A stretch of DNA of 64,000 nucleotides from Nicotiana tabacum (taxonomy: Eukaryota; Streptophyta; Magnoliopsida; Solanales; Solanaceae). The stretch is taken from positions 155,297,436 through 155,361,435 of the forward strand of contig NC_134087.1 in assembly GCF_000715075.1 (NCBI RefSeq), given 5' to 3'. The translations under genes and the position numbers were made by a program. The first letter of the stretch is position 1. Each line of letters opens with the position of its first letter. The notes beneath the pieces are model-generated. The model worked only from the letters and a program-made list of their open reading frames with translations, was not told the DNA's origin and ran no database searches. Shown piece by piece: positions 11,398 to 21,355 of this stretch.

Positions 11398-11514
11398 TCA
11401 CTCATAAGTGCAGCAAAACAGAAAAAGCGTGAAGCTACCTCCAAATTCAAATGCAATAGGTTGACAAAATCAAACATGAATAAAAACAAGTAAAAGAAAA
11501 GGAAGATACAATAC

Positions 11515-11626
11515 CAATATAGGATTGAATAGCTGTTTGGAGAGCAGAAAACTTTTTATTGGAACACTCCTTGAGCATTGATTCCAATGCTCGAGTTATG
11601 AAACCTCCCGCAGCTCCACCAGTCAT
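11515..11626 (-). CDS. BIG5: BIG5-type ARF-GEF, exon 1 (start codon)
   Basis: The ATG at 11626 opens a 37-codon exon, MTGGAAGGFITRALESMLKE and onward to AIQSYI, which matches the conserved start of BIG5-type exchange factors (a Gly/Ala-rich start, then an amphipathic segment with ESMLKEC). The exon ends at 11515 in phase 1, followed by the donor GTATTG. The leftover G joins AC of exon 2 to give Asp. Upstream of the ATG is a purine-rich leader on the coding strand with no competing long frame. This is the first part of the DCB domain. The next exon lies 8.6 kb away, an unusually long first intron created by TE insertions. Confidence 0.88.
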
Positions 11627-11950
11627 TTTCTCTTTTTTTTTATTGGTTTTCGCCTGACCTACAGAGATCTTTAATCAACGGGATCAATTTGAAAGCATCA
11701 ATGCGATCCTGTGGCACTCGATCTGAATATCTACGATGAAAGTGTTCTTCTTTTTAAAACATTAGGACAGCAAAAGAGGAATTGTTGAGATCTCGTCGGG
11801 AAACCCAGAGAGATCTGAAAATGGAAGAAAGACTGGGAAGGGGGTTCAGAGTGCAGACCGTTCCACCACCTCCGGCTCCGGATCTGTTTTAAGTGACAAA
11901 AAGGTGAAAACAAATACTACCGTGTTTTTTACTCTCTTTATCTTATATTT
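11627..11950 (-). promoter_or_regulatory. 5' leader and probable core promoter of the BIG5-type gene
   Basis: Coding-strand sequence upstream of the ATG at 11626. A TATA-like AAATATAAGA lies at 11950-11941, about 320 nt upstream of the ATG. The intervening 5' UTR candidate has CT/GA-rich tracts and a short AT-rich stretch just before the start codon. No upstream ATG gives a convincing long frame. The transcription start is inferred from spacing only. Confidence 0.4.
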
Positions 11951-13130
11951 ACAGGCCTGGCCATCACTTGATTAACCAATTTGTAGGTTCAGCTCGGATG
12001 TGGCATAATTAATTGATTTTTTAGGCGCAAATTGCAAATGTCGTCATTTGATTACTGCTATTTAGACTTTAGAGAGTCATCGAAATTTACGGGAGAAAAT
12101 AAAAAATAGCCACTTTTAACCATTATTATTAGAGTTTAGTCAATATTAAAAAAGCTATTAATATTTTGCCACTTTTTTCACACGGGAAAAAATTGGGACA
12201 AAAATAGCCCCAACCAAAACATAGAATAACTCTAGTAATCGGTGTTGAATTTCAAAAATTAGACAAATGAAACTCTAGTAGACTATACTGGAGTTCAAAA
12301 AACCCTACATGTTAAATTGCAGCATATTATAATAGAGCTCATGACTCTTAACAGGTGAAAAAATATACTAGATTTTTGACTTTAAAACTGAATTGACTTT
12401 CTTCATAATATAAAATGTGTGACCGATGATCTTTCTTGTATTGAACAACAAGAAAGTTCTTCGACGAATGAATACAATTTACAGTAGCTAGATTTTCAAG
12501 TAAAACGTGAAGAAAACTCCAGCATTGACGAAGGAAGTTATGACATCATTGCTTGTTGCTTGTGTTAGCGATGACTCCTTGCTTATTCTTCTTTCATTGC
12601 AAAAAGATCCAGTGTGTTCTCCGATTTGCTTTTCGAACTTTAGTACATTTTTGAACCTACGGGAATCTCTGACAGCGTGAGATGCGTACACTAAATCAAA
12701 CTTTTTTGGTACGAAAATGCACCTGAAGTATGAGCACTCAATTGTTGAACTACAACTGTATTGGTGAAATTCGGCCCCACCATGTGGCACGTTAAAATGA
12801 AGACATATGGAGGATGAAGTTCTGAAGTTAGGATAAGGACGCATAGGAGCTATGGTCGAAGCCACCCTTTTTATTCTAAAGCAGAAGTAATCGAAGGAAC
12901 GAGCGCCCAAAGCAGGTCAAACATACTTGAAGGCGCAGTCAACCGCACCCGGATCCCACTAGAGATCGTGGCTACCGACCTTTACGTCAAAGCGTTTCCC
13001 ATTAGCAAAGATCTCGTTCTCCCACTAATTGAACCCATAAAATGCTAACTTAAAGCTCGAAACAACAACGCTCCATTCGACTATATATATCCTACTTATA
13101 TCATTTATAAAGCTCATCTGAAAGCAATTA
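11951..13130. other. Upstream region of the BIG5-type gene; unidentified 140-codon frame
   Basis: Between the gene's promoter and the CACTA end. An uninterrupted minus-strand frame of 140 codons (12910-12488) starts MGARSFDYFCF and has several Cys and charged residues, but I recognise no family and see no splice or promoter context. A short plus-strand protein-like run (LEIVATDLYVKAF) lies at about 12955-13040. Both could be chance or repeat-derived. The rest is AT-rich with no recognised element. Confidence 0.3.
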
Positions 13131-13300
13131 CAATACTACAAAAAAGGCCTTTGGCAGCAATTATTTAGCGGCAATAAGGCAATGATCGCTAATAAATTCT
13201 TTAAGTTTAAATATTAGCGGCATATGACCATTAGCCAGTAAAAGATATCCTTTTACCGGCAATAAAAAATAATTGCCACTAAAAAATTGCTAATTTAAAT
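13131..13300 (+). repeat. CACTA left terminus and subterminal repeats
   Basis: Begins caatactacaaaaaaggcc and then has repeated words tagcggcaat, ccttttaccggcaat and aattgcc in both orientations. Subterminal motif arrays like these bind the TNPA-type protein in En/Spm elements. The partner is at 31740-32325. Confidence 0.7.
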
Positions 13301-13457
13301 TAATCTTTTATTATTTTAACTATCCCTCCCCACCAAAAAGAGAAAATATTTCCCTCTAATTTTTTGATACATTTTATCGTTTTCCTCCCCAATTAGAAAA
13401 CAGTAGGACGAAAAAACTAACTCACTCCCCAGTTGAACGAAAAACAATAAAACATCG

Positions 13458-14035
13458 AATCCTAAATCACTGCTGAAAAATCCTAACTCGTTGTTGCGTC
13501 AACGGTGTGTCAACGGCAGTGCGAGTGCGTCAACGGCAGCCCATCTTTTTCCCAGGTAAATTCTCTTCTCTTCGATTTACAGTAGAATCGATTTATAGTA
13601 GAATCGATTTCTATCTTGAATCGACTTCACTGCCGAAAAAACCTAACTCGCTACTGCTTCAACGGTAATGTGATTTACAATGTGTCAACGACAGTACGAG
13701 TGTGTCAATGGCAGCCTATCTTTTTCCAGGTAAATTCTCTTCTGTTCTCTTCGATTTACAATCGATTTACAGTAGAATCGATTTACAATAAATTAACTTC
13801 TCTTCTTCCAATCGATTTACAGTAGATTTTGTATTGATGTTGGTCGATTGATTTACAGTAAATCAGTTCCCAACTCGTTGTTGCATCAACAGCCTGCCGT
13901 AGTGCCCGTCCATCTTCTTCCCTTGTTAACTTCTCTTTTTCCCCGGTTAAATCAGTCGCTTGCAATCGATTTACAGTAAATTTTGGATTGATTCTTGTCG
14001 ATTGATTTACAATAGATTCTGTGTATATTAATCTG
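13458..14035 (+). repeat. Degenerate tandem repeat, about three ~170-bp units
   Basis: Three successive units share the order: cctaactcg with ttg/act, gcatcaacgg, gtgcgagtgcgtcaa-like, cagcccatctttttccc, gtaaattctcttct, then tcgatttacagta. The units start near 13458, 13620 and 13850. The word tcgatttacagta(g/a) occurs many times. Position just inside the CACTA left end suggests duplicated leader or promoter sequence. No protein is evident; the small frames here are by-products of the repeat. Confidence 0.6.
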
Positions 14036-15932
14036 GTAAAAGTCATGTTATTATTTGGATGTAGAAAATCCTGATTTAGGAAGTTTGTTTCGGCCGCTTA
14101 TCTCTTATATCTAAATTTCTCTTATGTTATAAACCAATTTTTGGGAAAGAAACTCAAATAGTTGCCGAGGTTAATGTTCTTGTACATGGGATTCGTGTTC
14201 TGAATGAAACGATATATGTAGCATGGACATAGATTTTCAGATCTTTTAATAAGCATGGACGCCCTTTGTTACTTTAAGAATGACCTTCAAATGGTGTAAA
14301 ACAGGCCCTCGGCTATTCATATATTAGATTGAACTTTGTTAAGTTCTTAGATAAAGAATATAAATATATAGAGTACCGCTGAGATATCTTTCTGATTGCA
14401 AAATCTATCTATTGTCAAGACTTATTCTTTTCCATGTTAAAGGTCCATGTCATGGGTGTGAGGTTTGCTAGAGCAACAGTTATGAATAATCTATAAATTA
14501 GTGTACTATTGAGTTAAAAGAAATAGCATTCTTGCAATAATTTTTAAATGATTATGAACCTATACTTATCAAAACATTTAAGGTTTTAGTTAGAGTAGTA
14601 GTACAGAATTCCATCCTTAAGAGAGAATTTCATTAAGCTAGTAACTAAAGTAAGGTACACAAGCTATCGTATTTTTGTTTCTTTTCTATCATGGTAAGAA
14701 ATGATTGCTTATTCTAATTCATACAATGATATGATAGACATTGCATCTTAGGAACTTATATTTGCTTAGGAAAATTTGATTTTAAGAGGTCAGGTTTGGG
14801 TGTAGATTATTAAATAGGTTGTGAATTTGTGAAAGTATTGCTTTTTTGTGTGTTTGCTAAGTCGTTAGTGATATTTGTTTGTTGTTAGATTGATAATCGA
14901 TTGATTGAATTGATTCCTCTTATGTTCTGATGTTGTTTTATAAATTGGTTCCTCTGTATATTTCCTATGGCTACTTTTCACCATATAAAAGCTCAATCTC
15001 CAATAGGACATCTCAACCACAGTAGTTCAGTCGTTTGTTAAGAAATAGCTTGGGCTGTTAGCAATAGTCAGAATCCTTCGACAGTCAGTACCCACTAGTT
15101 TGTTGGTAGTAATAATTAGATTTCCAGTCTTAAAAAGTTGTATAATTTATAAGTTTAATAATTCTTTTCTTAAAAAGTTTATGAACCAATTTGGTGAAAA
15201 TCGACAAGTTGTCTTTAGCTAGATGTCTTTTTCATATTTACATGTTTGTTCTATGATGACTATGATTTGCTTATAAATAGAAAAATATTACATATCGATT
15301 CAGCCCCATGTATGTCACTGCAATCATTGTCGTATAGTTAAAAAGTTCATACCCTTTTAGGCTTTGCATAATTTGATGAAATTTTCAAGTTTATTTACTT
15401 TGTCTCTTTCTTGTCATGTTTGGTTTAAGTAATCTTTTATGGTCTTGGATTTAGCTCTTGAGCTAACTTTTGAGATTGAGTTAGGTCCAAGATCCATTTC
15501 ACATACATCGTATCGGAGCATCTTCAGTTTTGGTGGCAATTTACATAACTTATGCTACTAGCAGACGGCTTACACAATCTGGTGCGCTGCTCTCCCCACG
15601 ACCGTTCAAGGCATTGCTCCTTCTCTCAGGATAGTTCAGATGCCGCTTCTTTCTCTGGTGCCTTTTCAGGCGTCACTCATCTCTCTAGTGACTATTTCTT
15701 ACCTCTTGTGGTATCTTTAAGATTGAGTGGTGCCCAAGGCTCGGTTTACCTAACCGTTTGCAAAGTAGCACGGGATTGGAAAATTCTGCCCCTTCAACTA
15801 ATCCTGCAATTCTATGGTCTATGGATTCTATCCACTATCACCGAACTCGTACTTCTTAAAATTGCTTTATCTAGTTCCCACTATTAACAAAGTCTTCATT
15901 TATCTGGTATATGATTGATTTTGTCCTTACAG
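14036..15932. other. CACTA interior, nothing recognised
   Basis: AT-rich. A 111-codon plus-strand frame at 15552-15887 has no recognised signature. No repeats or RNA genes seen. Confidence 0.4.
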
Positions 15933-16173
15933 TTACTGTGGATCCTTAGAGCCAATGCCAATTCCAGGAGGTAATATTGGTCTTGCCCATGCCTTATTTG
16001 TATCCAAGAACCGAAAAATCCCTAAGATACGGATACAAACTCGTCAATTGGGAAATTTGCTGGATAAGTGGATTATCATTGCGGTTGATTCATGGGATCG
16101 TTTGTCCCAATATCAACCCGGTCACTATGTCAGGACAGTTGGAGAAATAGGTGATAGGGATACTGAAATAGAG
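15933..16173 (+). pseudogene. RRP44: Captured RRP44/DIS3 exon a
   Basis: Bounded by an intact acceptor (ttgtccttacag) and donor (GTATGTGG). It reads YCGSLEPMPIPGGNIG, HALFVSKNRKIPKIRI, TRQLGNLLDKW, AVDSWDRLSQY and GHYVRTVGEIGD, closely matching the region of plant RRP44A (DIS3-type exosome 3'-5' exoribonuclease) between the cold-shock domains and the RNB domain. The reading frame is open through the exon. Because exons and introns are both kept, the source was genomic DNA, not a cDNA. Upstream exons (PIN domain, first cold-shock domain) are not found. It lies inside the CACTA element, so it is a transposon-captured gene fragment, not the native locus. Confidence 0.85.
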
Positions 16174-16434
16174 GTATGTGGTAAAATGTCATTCGTTCTC
16201 TTTAAAATTAAACTGATTATCCTTCTCTACCTTTTCTGTCATGTACTTTTGAGACTGTTTGTTGTTTCTCTATTGTGGCTTTTTGTTGAAAACCTTCAAT
16301 TGCTAAGGGCGTTCTTGTCCTTTGCTTGTAGCTACCTTTATATTATTTTACATGCTTAAATTATTAGAATTTTATTTATTTGTTGATGTTGATAAATAAT
16401 AGTCATGCCTAAATTTGTTCTGTAATCACTTTAG

Positions 16435-16591
16435 GTGGTATTAATAGAGAATGATATAGATGCTAGACCATTTTCTGCTCAAGTGTTGGCATGCTTGCCG
16501 CCGTTACCTTGGTTTGTATCTCCTCAAGATTTGACAAATCCTATTAGACAGGATTTGCGTCATCTACATATATGTAGTGTGGATCCTCCTG
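16435..16591 (+). pseudogene. RRP44: Captured RRP44/DIS3 exon b
   Basis: Follows a 261-bp intron with acceptor gtaatcactttag; ends CCTCCTG before the donor GTATGTTTCC. It encodes VLIENDIDARPFSAQVLACL, PPLPW, QDLRHLHICSVDPPG, which is the entry to the RNB exonuclease domain of RRP44. It joins exon a in frame (GAG/GTG) and leaves one base that is completed by exon c. The frame is still open, so decay is limited and the capture is not ancient, or a recent one from a diverged paralogue. Confidence 0.85.
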
Positions 16592-16730
16592 GTATGTTTC
16601 CAAATTTAACTGTGGTTTGCATCTTCCATTTAACTGTAGTGCCCGCATTTAGTTTATGTCAGTATAGATGAGAGGTACTTTCTACATGTGATATCAATCT
16701 AAGACAGAATTTTGCTTTTTCGCGACGCAG

Positions 16731-16806
16731 GATGCAGGGATATTGATGATGCATTGCGCTGTATGCCTCTTCCAAATGGAAATTTTGAAGTGGGAGTTCG
16801 TCATGT
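16731..16806 (+). pseudogene. RRP44: Captured RRP44/DIS3 exon c, truncated
   Basis: After the acceptor tttttcgcgacgcag the frame reads CRDIDDALRCMPLPNGNFEV then GVRHV and a stop (TGA). With exon b it contains the RNB active-site cluster DPPGCRDIDD, whose four acidic residues bind the catalytic metal in RNase II/RRP44. Similarity ends abruptly around 16804, where the native exon would continue toward the body of the RNB domain. The breakpoint marks the edge of the captured segment. A spliced product would lack nearly all of the exonuclease domain and could not be catalytic. Confidence 0.82.
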
Positions 16807-18057
16807 TTGATTTCGAGATCTTTTGGTTACCAATATCATCTTGTTAGAAGTCGTTGATTGGAATAGAAAATTTCGAAAGAATTAGGTTCAAATACATTTC
16901 CTGGGATCCTTTTCCTTTCAATCTATAAACATGAGAATTGTTGAAGTAGCTCCGTGGCCCATGTTACTGGGGTCAGAGAGTAAGCTGGCGATGCTTTCGG
17001 CTACTGGATTTTTGCCATTTAGGATGCAACATCCGGGCTGCTTCGCCTAGCAACATGACACTTATTGCTCTCTTCTTCCTGCTTCATCTAATGAATTGTC
17101 TTCACTAATAGAAAGATAGGATTGTTTGCTTCATAGTGTCGATATATCAAATAAAGGCCCCTGAAACTATTTTTCGCCGCGTCTCAATATTGGAATGGTG
17201 GATAATGAATGAGTCTGTGTATCTAGTCTTAATCAAGTGAAATGGTTGTCAATTGGATCTTTTTTTGACTTGAATTTTCTTAAGATGGTAGAATCAGGCT
17301 GATCATGGTTTTGTTTAGCATCTATCCATAGACATGATTGAGAAATATATGGAAGGAAAGGTTATTTGCCGTTTGTAGATAAATCTTTATTTTCTGGTGG
17401 GCATAAACAAATATTGTGCAGTCATTAGTATTTTGGATTTACTTTGAGCCTATCAATATTGGTCAAATATGTTAGTATCAGCCATTAGAGTCACCAGTTA
17501 AGAGCAAGCACTATGGTGTTAACTGCTTCGTGAAAGTAGTCCTTATTATGCCAGCAAATAAATATGCACATGTACATATTTGTCCCTTTAACCATTCATA
17601 AATTTATACTGCATTAGGTTGCATGCATGTGTCTTTCAACATGTTTGCACATAAAATATTGTATTTTTCATTAGTAAAGAGTTAAGTACTTAAAAGTTCA
17701 CATAAGAAATCTTCCACTCAATCTCAAAAGTATCTATGTTCTTTTAAAAGTTTCATATACGATTGTCTTCTTAGTATCTTTTCTACATAATTGTAGATTA
17801 TTTTTGGGGGAGGGTGGTTGAGATTTTAGTTATTTCTCTTAATATTTCATGTGCTGAGTGCTGATGTTTTCTTCTAATTTCGATGCAAGGGATTGAGTAG
17901 TCTCTTTGATAGCAATTTGTATTGTCTTATTCTTTTAACGGTAAAGAGAACACATAAAGAGAACTTGAAGAAATAAATCAAGAATCTTAAGATACAAGGT
18001 TATACCAAAATACTTGGGTTGCTAATGTGGAGGTCTCTGCATATGTTCTCTTTCCAG
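16807..18057. other. CACTA interior, nothing recognised
   Basis: A 40-codon plus-strand frame at about 16931-17050 (MRIVEVAPWPMLLG onward) looks protein-like and may be part of another captured gene, but I do not recognise it. The rest is AT-rich without signatures. Confidence 0.35.
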
Positions 18058-18470
18058 ATTTCTAGTCCAGAAAAATATCATTGCAGATGATTCTTCTAAT
18101 GAGGTTATACAAAGGTTAGAACAGAAGATAATCGAGTTAAAGGAGAAACAAAATGAAGAAATAAATATGATGAAACAAAATCAGGAGTGATGCAATCAGA
18201 ATTACTCCAAATGAGATAACTCAGGCGCAAATATGCTCCTGATGCATCTATGCCTCAAAGTAGCAATGACACCTCAGGTGAACAAGTAACTCCATTTAAT
18301 AAGCTTTAGACATTTTTAATGAAATTCTAATTATATAAAAGTATTTTTATCTAACATGTTAATATTTGTTAGATCATTAATGCCAATAGTGGACATGAAC
18401 GAGTGCCACAAACATCAAAGATGCCTAGTGTTGCTGAAAATGCTCAACCTCCTCATGGTACTACTCATCT
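18058..18470 (+). pseudogene. Coiled-coil fragment, possibly of the CACTA-encoded protein
   Basis: A plus-strand frame at about 18080-18190 reads SSNEVIQRLEQKIIELKEKQ and then NEEINMMKQNQE before a TGA, a clear heptad-type coil. Further small pieces near 18250-18460 (MPQSSNDTSGEQ; MPSVAENAQPP) have the low-complexity look of C-terminal tails of plant En/Spm-associated proteins. A candidate last exon begins after ttttataatttcag at 31443. The assignment to the CACTA protein is inference from place and style; no catalytic domain was found. Confidence 0.35.
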
Positions 18471-18889
18471 TTGTCCTTTCGTCGCTATTATTTGAGTTTT
18501 CTTCCTTCGATTTTTATTAATTTGTTGTTGTATTTAGGCTTACCTTGGATGCTTCTTGCTTTTATATTTCCCTCATTATTGTTGATGTCGCAAAGGTTGT
18601 GAGAAACTACCATTTTCCCAACTATACCATCCGGTCGACTTAATCGTTTTTCACGTATCTTTCTTGCCAACTTGACTTACTACTTAATTTCTTCCTATTT
18701 GAACTATAGAGCATTATTTTGCGAATTTGTTTTGGTTATAATTTGATGTACATGTTTGGTTTCAACAAATTAGACAAGATTTTTGTAGGAAACTCCCGAG
18801 ACAATTGTTTTGAAGCTCTTTGCAGTACTTTGATTTTTTCAATATGTGATGACATGACAGTAAATTGGCTTACATAACGTGTGTTCTGG

Positions 18890-19274
18890 TTCTGCTAGTT
18901 TTAACTAGAGTGCCTCATGGAAATAATTACTACAGTTATCAATTGGAATAGCTGGAATTAGAAAATCTTGTTAGTACATTACTTGTATTAGTACATTACT
19001 GGAATTAGGAATTTGCCCAACACCTGATGCAATAACTACAGTAGCATCTAAACGAGTTGCTTGCACAGCTAATTCAAATACCTTGACGTCAAATACCTAG
19101 TAGCAACCCCTTCATTCACTTTGCCAATAGGTTTAACTGTGGAAGCTTGAAATTATGCATTTGAAATATTGTTCTTACCTGATAATTCTAGCCCTTGTGC
19201 ATTCGTCTTTGAACCATCTGAGTATGCAATTTTATGTGGTGTTGGACTATCCAAAAGTGCCCTATCATGGTCTG
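18890..19274 (-). mobile_element. LINE ORF1-like fragment, downstream half
   Basis: Minus-strand frames read ISDHDRALLDSPTPHKIAYS and DGSKTNAQGLELSGKN (about 19274-19170), then broken pieces including VFELAVQATRLDAT and IASGVGQIPNSS (about 19095-19000). Across the Tekay element the frame continues from NNNTISTSPKKKLSPLAPDF at 30280-30233. Content resembles the Ser/Pro-rich linker of Solanaceae L1-type ORF1, but no zinc knuckle or RT is visible here, so the family is tentative. Confidence 0.4.
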
Positions 19275-19954
19275 TGTGATGACCCTCTAAATTGAATTCT
19301 GTGCTCCGAGGCCTTCAAAACCTCTTTTAGCATCACCTCGATTTGTGTGTGCAGTCCGGGCGCGTAGCCGGATAGCTTATATGTGAAAATTTATGGAAAA
19401 TGATAAATTTTGACTATAAAATAAGTTAATTTGACTTCGGTCAACGTTTTGGGTAAAAGGATCCGGACTAGGAAAATATGGGACTTGAGCGTATGCCCGG
19501 AATCGAATTCCGAGGTCCCAAGCCCGAGAAATGAATTTTTTAAAGGAAATTATTTTCTGAAATTGTTTAAAGGAATTTGAAATTAATTTTGATTAGAACA
19601 TGTTGGTATCGGGCCTGTATTTTGCTTTTGGTGCCCGCTATAGGTCTTATATGTGATTTAAGATAGCTCTGTTAAGTTTTGTATGAAACGGAATCCGTTT
19701 GACATGATTCGGACCGTAAATACAAAGTTTGATGCTTTAAGAAGTTTTGAAATATTTCATCGATTTTGAGGTTTAACTCGTTGTTATTGAGGTTATTTTG
19801 GCGATTTGACGGCACGGATAAGTTCGTACGATGTTATTGAGTTAGTACATATGTTTGGTTTTGATCCCCGAGGGCTCGGGTGTGTTTCGGAAGGTTTTTG
19901 GAACTCAAAAGTTGCAAGTTTTTACTGTTCAGTGCCCAGGGATGTTACTCTTCA

Positions 19955-20240
19955 CGTTCGCGTGGTCCCTCTTGCGAGCGCATAAGGCAAATCTCCCAGG
20001 TGCCAGATTTCTTCTTCGCGAACGTGAAGTTTGAGACGCGAACATAAGGCTGAGGGGGGAATACCCTTCGCGAACGCATCCATGCACTCGCGAACGCGTA
20101 AGGTTAAAGGCCTGGGGAGGGGTCACCATTTTGTGCACCGCGAACGCGTAGGTTTGAGGAGCCAAAGCTCCGCGAACGCAAGCCGTCTTCCGCGAACACG
20201 AAGGTCTGTCAGACCTAACTCATCGCGAACGCGATGACCA
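19955..20240 (+). repeat. Array of CGCGAACGCG-type words in the 5' LTR
   Basis: About nine copies of cgcgaacgcg or one-base variants in 280 bp, in both orientations (cgttcgcg at 19957, cgcgaacgcg at 20091 and 20139, cgcgaacgcgatg at 20224). The matching array in the 3' LTR (28020-28345) has extra units. Confidence 0.85.
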
Positions 20241-20980
20241 ATTTCGCCCAGTTATTTTAAAAGTCCAGAAACAGTAGCCATTACGGGATTTCTTCCAAAA
20301 CTCATAACTTCTTCATCTAAACTCCAAATTGGGCGATTTTTGAAAGAGGATTCCACCACCAATTCATAGGTATATAATCTTAGACTCATTTTCTTCAATT
20401 TTCATTAACACCCATTAGATTTCTAGGCTTAAATCATGTTCTTAAGGATAGAAAATTAGGGATTTGGGTAGAGTTAGGGCTTTTTGATTATTTGTGATTT
20501 GGACCTCGTTTTGGGGTCGAATTTTAGAACTAATTATATATTCGGGCTCGTGGGTGAATGAGTGATCGGGTTTTGGTCTGAACCTCATGTTTTGACCAAG
20601 CGGGCCCGAGGTTAATTTTTGACTTTTTGGGAAGAATGATTAAAAAGCTATAATTAAGCATTTGGAATTGGATTCTTAATTGTTTATTGATGTTATAAAG
20701 TCGATTATGTCTAGATACAATTGATTTGGAGCCGAATTCGAAAGGGAAAGCGGTGTTTGAGGCTTGAGTTGGCCGTGGAAGTTCGAGGTAAGTGTTTGGT
20801 CTAACCTTAGCTTGAGGGATTAGGAGTTGTGTCTATTTTCTACGTGTTAATTATGGAGTACAACGTATAGGCATGGTGACGAGTATCTATACGTCGGTGT
20901 CAAGCATGCACGTGGGTTTTGTATTATAAATTGTTATGACTCCGTCGTGGTTTATTGTGCCTCACATGTTATTATCATCA

Positions 20981-21178
20981 TTGTTCCCTTGCCGGGATGT
21001 TTGTCTGATATTATTGTTCCCTTGCCGGGATATTGTTGAGATATTATTGTTCCCCTGCCGGAATATTGTTGAGATATTATTGTTCCCTTGTCGGGATAGT
21101 GTTGAGATATAATTGTTCCCTTGCCAGGATATTTGTTTGATATTATTGTTCCCTTGTCGGGATTCCTTGCGGTTATTA
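20981..21178 (+). repeat. 33-bp tandem repeat x6, 5' LTR
   Basis: ttgttcccttgccgggata units begin at 20981, 21014, 21047, 21080, 21113 and 21146, a constant 33-bp period. Confidence 0.95.
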
Positions 21179-21191
21179 TTGGCTTGTAAAT

Positions 21192-21355
21192 GGGAGCGGG
21201 TGGTATGCCTACCACAAGATATAATGAAATGGGAGCGGGTGGTACGCCTACCACAAGATATAATGAAATGGGAGCGGGTGGTACGCCTACCACAAGATAC
21301 ATGAAAGGGGAGCTGCCTGTCACGAGTTACAGGAAATGGGATCGGGTTTGCACAC
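21192..21355 (+). repeat. 39-bp tandem repeat x3 plus decayed units, 5' LTR
   Basis: gggagcgggtggtacgcct units begin at 21192, 21231 and 21270 (period 39), followed by two decayed copies to about 21355. Confidence 0.93.

Larger units (their letters stand above)
1..11950 (-). other. BIG5: BIG5-type ARF-GEF gene, 5' portion with introns
   Basis: Gene model assembled by eye from five exons joined through canonical GT..AG sites. The joined product (205 residues in window) begins MTGGAAGGFITRALES and includes [25 protein letters not shown] and LQVLKVLLTAVAS. These are hallmarks of the N-terminal DCB (dimerisation/cyclophilin-binding) region of plant BIG-family Sec7 ARF guanine-nucleotide exchange factors; the short N terminus and wording fit the BIG5/MIN7/BEN1 branch. 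Family role: activates ARF GTPases at the trans-Golgi/early endosome, acting in vesicle traffic, auxin-carrier cycling and immunity. The Sec7 catalytic domain lies beyond base 1. Intron 1 is 2886-11514 (8.6 kb) and packed with TEs; introns 2-4 are 2456-2812, 1727-2205 and 1449-1604; intron 5 runs off the window. The intact frame across every junction argues that the gene is live. Confidence 0.88.

Noticed and set aside
20981..21178. Possible CRISPR-like array (33-bp period)
   Set aside because: The units are directly tandem without unique spacers and lie in a plant LTR; no cas genes.
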